DNA of 29,838 nucleotides from an uncultured Lentisphaeraceae bacterium (GTDB lineage Bacteria > Verrucomicrobiota > Kiritimatiellia > RFP12 > DVOR01), in the NCBI GenBank assembly GCA_937892925.1, contig CALBHX010000007.1:1-29838 (forward strand), written 5' to 3'. The translations under genes were made by a program, and so were the position numbers. This document shows positions 7,649-14,509 of the stretch, one piece after another; positions within the stretch are counted from its first letter, which is position 1, and each line of letters begins with the position of its first letter. The notes below the pieces were generated by a model. That model ran no database searches. It saw nothing but the letters and a program-made list of their open reading frames with translations, and was not told the DNA's origin.

Positions 7649-9535
7649 TCAATTTAATTGGAGGGAATATCCAGCGGCGGCGGGGGCGAGTGCCCCCTGC
7701 GAGCCTAGAAGCGGTGCGCCATCAAGCCCTGTTTCCGGGCAGTTGTGCCCGGCGGCGCCGGCTTGCTGGCAGGGGCATGGTGAGGTTGGGCGGCTATCAC
7801 TTTCGGTGGCTGCGTAACGGTTGCCTCCGAGATCGACCCCCTCCTTGTCCTCAAAGGCGCTGGCTGTAAAAGAACAGTGAAAAAAGGCGCATTCTTCGGT
7901 GTAGGGGGCGGAATATTCCAGGAGACAAGCTTCAAAGCGGATGTTGGCGCCAATCTGATTGGGGCGAGCCTGCCGAATGCGGCATCGGCGTACGACAGGC
8001 TTGGCTCCGCCCTGTGTGTCGCAAAGCATGACATTAGCCCAGGCGGAGCCCTCAATCGTAACGCCTTCGAGGCAGGCGGAGGCTTCCAGCTTCAAGTAAG
8101 CATCTTTGTCGGCGCCGGAGAAAATGAGGCGGGAGGGCGTTGTCAACGGGGCGCACAGGCCGGTTTCGGCCTCCCATCCGCCGGAGAGGGTAACGGCCTG
8201 CGGCAGATGCAGGGTGGCAGACAGCGCATAGTCTCCTGCTGCCAACCGAATTTCTGTGCCGGGGAAGGCGTCTAACGTGGCCTGCGAAAGGGGGGCGGCC
8301 GTGCGCCAGGAACGTCCATCTCCTGCACCATCCGGGGCAACGTAGCGGATGGGCGTGAGCGTGAAGTCGGCCACTGAGTTTCCGCAGGTGTGCGGGAAGA
8401 AAAACCCCTTGCCAACGGCTTCCTCGTAGGCGTCGCTCTTCTGCGCCCGCAGGCCATCGTCAATGAACGGGGCGGTTGTGAGCGTTTGGGAAACCGGCTC
8501 ACAATTTGGTGCCAGCACGGTAAGCGTGTAGGAGCGGAGCTCCAGGTCTTCCGGGCGAAGTGCTTCGGCAGAGGCTTCGGGCAGTCCAGAGAAACAATAG
8601 GCTCCGGAAGCGTCTGTGGTGGTTACCCGCGCAGTCTGGCCGTCACTCAGAACCAGCGCGGCACCTGCGATGGGTGCAGCGCGGCGGTCAGCCACCCGCC
8701 CGGCAACAATCGAACCCAGCGCGGCGGGAAATACGTTAGGGTAAATCAGGATGATTCGCTCGGCGGCGGTGTCCAGATCCCACCAGCGGCCGCTGGCATT
8801 TCCCCAACCGTAATCAACATGGAACCACGCTTTTCCATCGCTGTCGATGCCGAATCCATCGGTTACGATCATATGGCCATTGATCTGCGTTCCAAGGGGC
8901 GCTTGTGCCTGAAGCGACGTCCGCAAAAGCGTGTTCAGCATGTCCCGCCAGTAAGGCTGCAACTCCGACCCGTTGACAATAGGCTTGGAGTAGGCGTAGC
9001 CCACATTCTGATAACAAAAATAATCTCTGGCAAAGCGCGGCCAAATTGTCCCGGCCGTTCCGCCCTGGCCGGCGGTGTCATAATGGGTGCCGCCCATAAC
9101 GCCCAGATCCCACATCAGCCGCCCTGCCGGAGAGATGGTCTCACCGGCCTCATTCTGCCACGTCTTCTGCTCCCGGATGGCCTTCCAGTCATACAGCCCC
9201 GAGCGTGTCGTTCGCGCTTCGCCGGCCAAATCAGAGCCCAGGAAAACACTTCCCGTATAAGGCGTTGGCAGCCAGTTGGCCGCAGGGAAGCCATGATTCA
9301 GCGCATGATAAACAAGAATTTGCCCCCAGGCCAGGGGGTCACATCCGCAAAGGAACCCTTTCCCAAGCCCCACATAGGTGTTTAGTGCCCCCGTTTGGTT
9401 CCAATCCGTAGCCTGGCACACCGGCTCCATCACCACATATGCCGGCCTCCAGGCATTTGGTTTTTCATCGGCTTGCAGGATCCACCCGCCTCCTATCGCA
9501 AAAAGAAAAGCCATGATGCGTCTCATGCACACCAT
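7649..9535 (-). CDS. Secreted C10 (streptopain-like) cysteine peptidase fused to a beta-helix-like domain
   Basis: A 628-residue exported protein with three parts. After a signal-like start (MRRIMAFLFAIGG), residues ~30-270 resemble peptidase family C10: CGCDPLAWGQILVYH places the catalytic Cys at 65, INGHMIVTDGFG the catalytic His at 221, and FHVDYGWGN the conserved Trp region near 244. Residues ~276-360 look like a carboxypeptidase-regulatory-like Ig fold (AGRVADRRAAPIAGAAL, DASGAYCFSGLP). Residues ~410-600 begin YVAPDGAGDGRSWRTA, typical of DUF1565 / right-handed beta-helix proteins. The long propeptide of streptopain is missing, since Cys65 is close to the signal peptide. ATG 9535 or ATG 9526 could be the start; AAAGG lies about 12 bases before the first. 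It probably acts outside the cytoplasm on host or dietary protein (inference). Confidence 0.82.
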   Translation of the reverse strand: MVCMRRIMAFLFAIGGGWILQADEKPNAWRPAYVVMEPVCQATDWNQTGALNTYVGLGKGFLCGCDPLAWGQILVYHALNHGFPAANWLPTPYTGSVFLGSDLAGEARTTRSGLYDWKAIREQKTWQNEAGETISPAGRLMWDLGVMGGTHYDTAGQGGTAGTIWPRFARDYFCYQNVGYAYSKPIVNGSELQPYWRDMLNTLLRTSLQAQAPLGTQINGHMIVTDGFGIDSDGKAWFHVDYGWGNASGRWWDLDTAAERIILIYPNVFPAALGSIVAGRVADRRAAPIAGAALVLSDGQTARVTTTDASGAYCFSGLPEASAEALRPEDLELRSYTLTVLAPNCEPVSQTLTTAPFIDDGLRAQKSDAYEEAVGKGFFFPHTCGNSVADFTLTPIRYVAPDGAGDGRSWRTAAPLSQATLDAFPGTEIRLAAGDYALSATLHLPQAVTLSGGWEAETGLCAPLTTPSRLIFSGADKDAYLKLEASACLEGVTIEGSAWANVMLCDTQGGAKPVVRRCRIRQARPNQIGANIRFEACLLEYSAPYTEECAFFHCSFTASAFEDKEGVDLGGNRYAATESDSRPTSPCPCQQAGAAGHNCPETGLDGAPLLGSQGALAPAAAGYSLQLN

Positions 9536-9591
9536 TCTACTAAAAGACCTTTCTCTCGTCCAAGAGATACAGGCTCAGGCCGGGGCTCAAT

Positions 9592-9646
9592 CCGCCCCGA
9601 GTCTGAGGGGAAGTCGGGGCGGGTAAGAGATAAGATCGGGGCGGGT
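9592..9646. repeat. GC-rich palindrome (REP-like), copy 1
   Basis: CCGCCCCGA (9592-9600) pairs perfectly with TCGGGGCGG (9614-9622) around a 13-base loop. A direct copy of TCGGGGCGGGT follows at about 9636-9646. Read on the minus strand the unit (stem, TTCCCCTCAGA loop, stem, ATTGA) closely matches the palindrome at 19795-19829. It lies between divergent genes, does not end in a T-run, and is unlikely to be a terminator. Confidence 0.6.
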
Positions 9647-9812
9647 TCATCTTCCGTCAGTTCGGGGTTCGAATTCGCCTCTTTGCGTTGGATATCGGCG
9701 GTGGCTTTTTGGATGATGACTGAGGCGCCGCTCCGGCCGTGCAATGCGGCCGTTTGCTGCGCCGCGTTCCTTCAATGGCCGCGCCACGCGCGGTTGGGCG
9801 TGCAGAGATGGG
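9647..9812. other. Divergent intergenic region without a supported gene
   Basis: Between the C10 peptidase start (9535) and coaD (9853) I see the palindrome above and the coaD promoter below. The remaining bases hold short overlapping frames on both strands, including a 73-codon minus-strand frame at 9523-9744, none with a ribosome site or recognisable product. A T-loop-like GGTTCGAAT near 9664 has no matching tRNA arms. Confidence 0.4.
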
Positions 9813-9843
9813 TTGAACGCGGCGATAGGGTTTTTGATATAAT
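9813..9843 (+). promoter_or_regulatory. Extended -10 promoter of the coaD-acpP operon
   Basis: TATAAT (9838-9843) is a perfect -10 and carries the TGn extension (TGA at 9835-9837). TTGAAC (9813-9818) lies 19 bases upstream, a loose -35, as expected where an extended -10 compensates. The start would fall near 9849-9852, at most a few bases before the coaD ATG at 9853. Confidence 0.75.
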
Positions 9844-9852
9844 CCCTGCATC

Positions 9853-10404
9853 ATGAAAGAAACCACAGCGGTTTATCCCGGCACCTTTGACCCCATGACG
9901 CTGGGGCATCTGGACTTGATCAAGCGGAGCGCATCGCTCTTTAATCGTTTGATCGTGGCCGTGGCCGGAGTGTCGGCTAAGCCCTCGCGGCTCTTTGGCA
10001 TTGCCGATCGGCTGGCTATGGTGAAAGAATGTTTGCAGGAAGAGCAGATTGCAAATGTGGAAGTTCTGCCGTTGGACTGCCTGCTCGTGGAGTTTTGCAG
10101 ACGGCAGCAGGTGCGGGCAGTTGTGCGCGGGCTGCGGGCTTACAGTGATTTTGAGTATGAGTTTCAGATGGCGCTGACGAACCGCCAACTGGATGCCACG
10201 ATCGAGACGCTCTTCCTGATGCCGAACGAGGAGCATAGCTACATTACGGCCTCTACCGTGCGCGAAGTGGCGCGTTACGGCGGGCGGACAGATCATTTCG
10301 TTCCGGCGTGTGTGGAGCGTCATCTGCGTGCCTATCTGCGCGCGCATCCGGAACAATGCATTCGGGGAGGAGCCGTTGGAAACGCCGGCGCATTTGACCG
10401 TTGA
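9853..10404 (+). CDS. coaD: Phosphopantetheine adenylyltransferase
   Basis: Transfers AMP from ATP to 4'-phosphopantetheine to give dephospho-CoA, the penultimate step of CoA synthesis, in the cytoplasm. The 183-residue product shows the nucleotidyltransferase start YPGTFDPMTLGHLDL (T11 and H19 of the T/HxGH signature), VVRGLRAYSDFEYEFQMA, and an ATP-binding ITASTVREVA segment in place of the usual ISSSxVKE. The length is slightly above the usual ~160-170 because of a C-terminal extension (residues ~165-183) that overlaps the next gene. No Shine-Dalgarno site precedes ATG 9853, and the promoter -10 ends only nine bases upstream, so the message may be leaderless. It heads a unit whose last gene encodes acyl carrier protein, the main consumer of the CoA-derived arm. 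Confidence 0.95.
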   Translation: MKETTAVYPGTFDPMTLGHLDLIKRSASLFNRLIVAVAGVSAKPSRLFGIADRLAMVKECLQEEQIANVEVLPLDCLLVEFCRRQQVRAVVRGLRAYSDFEYEFQMALTNRQLDATIETLFLMPNEEHSYITASTVREVARYGGRTDHFVPACVERHLRAYLRAHPEQCIRGGAVGNAGAFDR

Positions 10405-10870
10405 TCTTGGCCGCCTCGATGGCGGAAAGACGGAGCATCTTCGGGGCGAGCTGGAAGCGGCTCTGTTGGCGTTGGATGATCTTGAACAGCTGAAGCCGGC
10501 GAGCGCATTGGCTTATGACCTGCACTGTGAGCTGCTTCCCGGAGATGAGCTGCTCGTGCGCGGGCGCCTGGTGCTGCCATGCCTGTGTATCTGTGGGCGG
10601 TGCGGCGGCGACTTCCGCGCAGAAGTTGAAGTGCCCGACTACTGTGAATCCTTTGCTGTTGCGGGGGCGGAGACCCTCGACTTGACGGAATCCGTCAGAG
10701 AAGGTATTATTCTTGCCCTTCCTTCTTATCCGGTTTGTAAGGAAGACTGCAAGGGCGCCTGCATGCATTGCGGCAAAAACCTCAATGAGGGGCCGTGCGG
10801 ATGTGCCGATACCGGCGAGAATTCGCCGTGGGAGGTGCTGAACGGCCTGGAGCCTACGGGCGGCCAGTGA
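10376..10870 (+). CDS. DUF177 (YceD-type) protein, TTG start
   Basis: A 164-residue member of the DUF177/YceD family, which is almost always encoded just before rpmF and has been linked to 23S rRNA or ribosomal biogenesis in other bacteria. It has an N-terminal beta-rich half (ELLPGDELLVRGRLVLP) and eight or more cysteines in ribbon-like pairs: CICGRCGGDF (residues 71-80) and VCKEDCKGACMHCGKNL...CGC (120-143). The C-terminal CxxC cluster ending GPCGC is typical of the family. The frame is open from 10310, but TTG 10376 follows a GGGGAGG ribosome site at good spacing and aligns with the usual family start. This gives a 29-base overlap with coaD and suggests translational coupling. Confidence 0.85.
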   Translation: METPAHLTVDLGRLDGGKTEHLRGELEAALLALDDLEQLKPASALAYDLHCELLPGDELLVRGRLVLPCLCICGRCGGDFRAEVEVPDYCESFAVAGAETLDLTESVREGIILALPSYPVCKEDCKGACMHCGKNLNEGPCGCADTGENSPWEVLNGLEPTGGQ

Positions 10871-10896
10871 ATGTTTAGAAGAGAAAGAGAGTCATC

Positions 10897-11073
10897 ATGG
10901 CAGTTCCAAAACGCAAGAAGTCTAAAATGCGCGTGCGTCAGCGCCGCGCCCAGATCAAGGCCGCTGTTCCCGGAACGGTAACGTGTGCGTGCGGCGCCAC
11001 CCGGTTGGCGCATCGTGCGTGCCCCGCTTGCGGCAAGTATAACGATCGTCAGGTGCTGGCTGTCGAGGCCTAA
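10897..11073 (+). CDS. rpmF: 50S ribosomal protein L32
   Basis: A 58-residue basic protein beginning MAVPKRKKSKMRVRQRRAQ, the standard L32 start, with a C-terminal zinc-ribbon-like part (TCACGATRLAHRACPACG). The second knuckle is CPAC (C42, C45). The first is C30-A-C32 rather than CxxC, so one ligand is shifted by a residue. A GAGAAAGAGAG purine stretch precedes ATG 10897. It sits 26 bases after DUF177 and 39 before plsX, the widely conserved DUF177-rpmF-plsX arrangement. Confidence 0.95.
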   Translation: MAVPKRKKSKMRVRQRRAQIKAAVPGTVTCACGATRLAHRACPACGKYNDRQVLAVEA

Positions 11074-11112
11074 TGCAGGCTCTGCGTGTGCGCAGAGAAC
11101 GAGGCGGATGAG

Positions 11113-12210
11113 ATGCGCATAGCACTCGATTCGATGGGCGGCGACAATGCGCCGTTTGAGATTGTCTGGGGCGGCGTCGTTGCTGCCGCGCAGACCTCTG
11201 ACCACATTATCCTTGTGGGCGATGAGGCGGCGATTCGGAAATCGCTTAAGCACCGGCATCCGAAGATTCGTCCGCTTCCCGATCCGCAGGCCTTGATGGC
11301 GGCTGGCCGGCTTTCTATTGTCCATACCGATGAAAGCATCGCGATGGACGATGCGCCGGCTGCGGCGGTTCGCCGTAAAAAGAATTGCTCCATTAACGTC
11401 TGTATGCGCCTGGTAAAAGAGGGCAAGGCAGATGCTGCTGTCTCGGCCGGGAACTCCGGTGCCATGGCGGCTTCTGCGCTGTTCATTTTAGGGCGTATCA
11501 AGGGCGTGGCGCGCCCGGCTATTGCCACGGTGCTGCCTTCCTCCGATGCGTCCCGCCCGCTTCTTCTGCTGGATGCCGGCGCCAATACCGATTGTCATCA
11601 TCAGTGGCTGCGTGAATTTGCCGTGATGGGTGATATTTACAGCCGGTTGGTGTTGGGGCGGGAGAAGCCGGTCATAGGGCTGATGAGCATCGGCACCGAA
11701 GACTGTAAAGGCAACGAGCTGACAAAGCATGCTTTCCCGCTGCTGCGCGATTATACGCCCGGAATTGACTTTCGCGGGAACGTGGAAGGGCACGACGTCT
11801 TTGAGGGAAAGACGGATGTTATCGTGTGCGATGGATTTGTTGGCAATGTGGTGCTCAAAACCGCCGAGAGCGCGGCGCATGCAATGGGCGGGTGGCTTAA
11901 GCGGGTGATCATGTCCAAGCTTTGGTTCCGCCTGGCGGCGCTCCCGCTGCTCCCGGCTTTGCGCGCACTAAAGCGGCAGATGGATCCGGAAGTGTATGGC
12001 GGCGCGCCATTACTGGGCGTGCCCGGCGCGGTGATTATTACGCATGGTTCGTCTACATACAAAGCGATTGCCTTTGCCTGCCGGGCAGGTTCCCGCGCCG
12101 CGGAGCACAACGTTTCGCAGGCGATTGCCGAACGAATTGGCGCGCTGCCGGAGGTTTCTGAGGAAGAGCTAGAGACCGCTATGCGCGGAACGCAGGCTCA
12201 GAATACTTGA
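11113..12210 (+). CDS. plsX: Phosphate acyltransferase
   Basis: Converts acyl-ACP and phosphate to acyl-phosphate, the first step of the PlsX-PlsY route to lysophosphatidic acid; it is peripheral to the membrane. The 365-residue product opens with the signature MRIALDSMGGDNAPFE and contains SAGNSGAMAAS, DAGANTDC and GFVGNVVLKTAE, all diagnostic for PlsX. The length is normal (330-365). The frame extends to a GTG at 11086, but ATG 11113 begins the conserved N-terminus and has GAGG upstream. It is part of the rpmF-plsX-fabD-fabG-acpP series. Confidence 0.96.
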   Translation: MRIALDSMGGDNAPFEIVWGGVVAAAQTSDHIILVGDEAAIRKSLKHRHPKIRPLPDPQALMAAGRLSIVHTDESIAMDDAPAAAVRRKKNCSINVCMRLVKEGKADAAVSAGNSGAMAASALFILGRIKGVARPAIATVLPSSDASRPLLLLDAGANTDCHHQWLREFAVMGDIYSRLVLGREKPVIGLMSIGTEDCKGNELTKHAFPLLRDYTPGIDFRGNVEGHDVFEGKTDVIVCDGFVGNVVLKTAESAAHAMGGWLKRVIMSKLWFRLAALPLLPALRALKRQMDPEVYGGAPLLGVPGAVIITHGSSTYKAIAFACRAGSRAAEHNVSQAIAERIGALPEVSEEELETAMRGTQAQNT

Positions 12211-12261
12211 ACTCCTGCGCAGAAACCGCTAAACTATTTTGCAGAACGAAAGGGTGAGACC

Positions 12262-13182
12262 ATGCTGAACTATTTCTTCGCCGGGCAGGGTGCACAGTTC
12301 CCCGGAATGGGGAAGGATCTCGCAGAGAACGATCCTGAAATCTTGGCACTGTTTGATCGAGCCAACGAAGTGTTGGGGTTTGACCTCAAACAATTGTGCT
12401 TCGAGGGCCCGGCTGAGGCGTTGACGAAGTCCGATATTTGTCAGCCGGCTATCTTCACTGTCTCCATGGCGTGTTACGCGGCCTTCCGTAAGCAATGCCC
12501 GAATGCTTCAGCAGAGGCGGTTGCGGGGCTTTCCCTAGGTGAGTGGACGGCGCTTTGTGCGGCTGATGTGTTGGATTTTGAAACGGCGCTGCGAATTCTC
12601 CAGGCGCGGGGGAAATATATGCAGGAGGCCTGTGAAGCCAAGCCTTCGGGTATGATTTCCATTATGGGCGCATCGTCCGAACAGCTGAAAGCCATTTGCG
12701 AAGGATCCGGGTGTACGGTCTCCAACATCAATTCGGATGCGCAGCAGGTGATCTCCGGCACGCATGAAGCGGTGGCTAAGGCGGCAGAACTCGCTACGGC
12801 AGCAGGCATCAAGAATGTGGTGCTGCAAGTGGCGGGCGCTTTCCATTCGCCGTTCATGACACCGGCGCGGGAGAAGCTGACAGAATTCGTGAAGGATATT
12901 CCCTTCCGTTCGCCGCGGGTTCCGGTGCTCTCCAATGCCACGGGTTCTTTCCATGCGGCGGATGGAGAGGCAATCAAGGCTGCCATGATGACGCAGGTCG
13001 ACAGCCCCGTCCATTTCTCCGATTGTGTGAAGGCGGTGATGAAGCCTGGCGCGCTCTTCGTAGAGTTTGGCCCAGGGAAAGTGCTTTCCGGCCTCATTCG
13101 CCGGATTGACCGCGCCAACGCAGTAACAAATGTGCAGGATATGGCCACGCTGGCGGCCACAGTGGCAAAGGTGAATGCCTGA
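12262..13182 (+). CDS. fabD: Malonyl-CoA:ACP transacylase
   Basis: Moves malonyl from CoA to acyl carrier protein, supplying the elongation unit for fatty-acid synthesis. The 306-residue product has the FAGQGAQFPGMG start, the catalytic GLSLGEW (Ser91) and AGAFHSPFM (His195), and the usual VEFGPGKVLSGL near the C-terminus. The nucleophile motif is GLSLGE instead of the common GHSLGE, a tolerated change next to Ser. ATG 12262 is preceded by AAAGGGTGAG. It lies 51 bases after plsX and 28 before fabG. Confidence 0.96.
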   Translation: MLNYFFAGQGAQFPGMGKDLAENDPEILALFDRANEVLGFDLKQLCFEGPAEALTKSDICQPAIFTVSMACYAAFRKQCPNASAEAVAGLSLGEWTALCAADVLDFETALRILQARGKYMQEACEAKPSGMISIMGASSEQLKAICEGSGCTVSNINSDAQQVISGTHEAVAKAAELATAAGIKNVVLQVAGAFHSPFMTPAREKLTEFVKDIPFRSPRVPVLSNATGSFHAADGEAIKAAMMTQVDSPVHFSDCVKAVMKPGALFVEFGPGKVLSGLIRRIDRANAVTNVQDMATLAATVAKVNA

Positions 13183-13210
13183 TTCAGGAATTTTCAGTAG
13201 GGAGCAGACG

Positions 13211-13975
13211 ATGTACGATTTTACAGGTAAGGTGGCGTTGGTAACGGGTTCCGGAGGCGGAATTGGGTTGGCTACTGCCAAGGCTTTTGCCGAGTGCGGT
13301 GCGGACGTTGCAATTCTGGACTTTAATCCGGCGCTGTTGGAAACAGCCAAGGCGGAGGTGGCGCAGTTTGGGCACCGTGTGATCACGCTTCAATGTGATG
13401 TTTCCAAGGCGGATCAGGTTGAGAATGCGGTTAAAGAGACTGTGGCGCAGCTGGGGCGGATTGATATCCTCGTGAATAATGCGGGTATTACGCGCGATAA
13501 TCTGCTCCTGCGGATGGATGAGGCCGAGTGGGATGCCGTTTTGGCCACCAACTTGAAGTCGGTTTTCCTCTTTTCCAAGGCGGTGATCCGCCCCATGGGT
13601 AAGAACCGGGATGCCGATGGAAAGCCTTGCGGCGGATGCATTGTCAACACGGCTTCGGTAATTGGACTTTTCGGAAACGTGGGGCAGGCCAATTACGGCG
13701 CGGCTAAAGCCGGCGTGATCAACTTCACCAAAACCTTTTCGAAGGAATATGGAAAGAAGAAGATCCGCTGCAATGCGGTGGCTCCCGGTTTCATCAAAAC
13801 GAAGATGACGGAAGTGCTTTCTCAGGAGGCCAAGGATGCAATGGCGAAGATGATTCCCTTGCAGGAGCTGGGAGAGCCGGAGGACGTGGCTAAGGCTATC
13901 CGGTTCCTCGCCTCGGATGAAGCGTCTTATATTACAGGGCAGACGCTGGCGGTCAGCGGCGGTATGGCGTTCTGA
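13211..13975 (+). CDS. fabG: 3-oxoacyl-ACP reductase
   Basis: A short-chain dehydrogenase that reduces 3-oxoacyl-ACP with NADPH. In the 254-residue product the Rossmann motif is GSGGGIG (13-19), followed by NNAGITRDN (89-97) and the catalytic set N114, S149, Y162, K166 (NYGAAKAG), with PGFIKTKMT after it. A small Cys/Gly insertion (around KNRDADGKPCGG, 131-142) makes it about eight residues longer than the typical 246. The open frame begins at 13175, inside fabD, but ATG 13211 has AGGGAG at proper spacing and starts the family N-terminus (MYDFTGKVALVTG). Confidence 0.95.
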   Translation: MYDFTGKVALVTGSGGGIGLATAKAFAECGADVAILDFNPALLETAKAEVAQFGHRVITLQCDVSKADQVENAVKETVAQLGRIDILVNNAGITRDNLLLRMDEAEWDAVLATNLKSVFLFSKAVIRPMGKNRDADGKPCGGCIVNTASVIGLFGNVGQANYGAAKAGVINFTKTFSKEYGKKKIRCNAVAPGFIKTKMTEVLSQEAKDAMAKMIPLQELGEPEDVAKAIRFLASDEASYITGQTLAVSGGMAF

Positions 13976-14038
13976 TCCTGCTTTTGTGTTTTTCATTTCC
14001 CGGCGTTGCCGGATTCTAACAACCCAAGGAGTACTAAC

Positions 14039-14281
14039 ATGTCCCTCGAACAGAAAGTCAAAGACATCATCGTGGATCAGCTTGGCGTGGATGCCTCTCA
14101 GGTCGTCCCGGAAGCATCGTTCATCGATGATCTCAGCGCCGACTCTCTCGATCAGGTCGAACTCATCATGGCCTTCGAGGAAGAGTTCGGAGCTGAAATC
14201 CCGGACGAAGATGCCGAGAAACTGACGACGGTCGGTTCCGTCATTAAGTACCTTCAGGAGAAGGGCATTACGGCTGAGTAA
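14039..14281 (+). CDS. acpP: Acyl carrier protein
   Basis: An 80-residue acidic carrier that holds growing acyl chains on a phosphopantetheine arm. The attachment site is Ser36 in LSADSLDQVELIMAFEE, and the rest (VKDIIVDQLGV, IPDEDAEKLTTVGSVIKYLQ) is typical. AAGGAG lies eight bases before ATG 14039, a stronger site than its neighbours have, as expected for an abundant protein. The 63-base gap from fabG contains no terminator. fabF and fabH do not follow here, as they do in many bacteria; the unit ends at the terminator below. Confidence 0.97.
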   Translation: MSLEQKVKDIIVDQLGVDASQVVPEASFIDDLSADSLDQVELIMAFEEEFGAEIPDEDAEKLTTVGSVIKYLQEKGITAE

Positions 14282-14312
14282 GCCAGCCTTTCCCAAAGGA
14301 CTAAGAGAAGCA

Positions 14313-14346
14313 AGCCGCATCCGTTTCGGGTGCGGCTCTCTTTTTG
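14313..14346 (+). terminator. Intrinsic terminator of the coaD-acpP operon
   Basis: AGCCGCATCC (14313-14322) pairs with GGGTGCGGCT (14328-14337) with one G-T wobble around a 5-base loop. CTCTTTTT follows. It is 31 bases past the acpP stop. Confidence 0.92.
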
Positions 14347-14427
14347 ACGATTCCCTGGACAATCCGCATATTCGTGTTATGTTCTCGTTATGTCTCCGTT
14401 GTTTTATTGTTTTGAAGTGAATTTTTC

Positions 14428-14456
14428 TTGCATTGAGGAAAGGGAGAGAGGATAAT
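14428..14456 (+). promoter_or_regulatory. Promoter of the CotH-like gene
   Basis: TTGCAT (14428-14433) and GATAAT (14451-14456) are separated by 17 bases. The expected start near 14463 gives a ~47-base leader that ends with GGGAAGGAG just before ATG 14510. Confidence 0.65.
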
Positions 14457-14509
14457 GGAGTGCGTGTTCGGGCGATGCATGCGCTGGAATCAGGGAAGGA
14501 GTGGAACGG

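Noticed and set aside
9655..9690. tRNA-like GGTTCGAATTC motif
   Set aside because: The bases around it cannot form the 5-bp T-stem, and no acceptor, D or anticodon arms are found on either strand.
9523..9744. 73-codon minus-strand frame upstream of the C10 peptidase
   Set aside because: Runs through the GC-rich palindrome and overlaps the peptidase start; no ribosome site or family resemblance.
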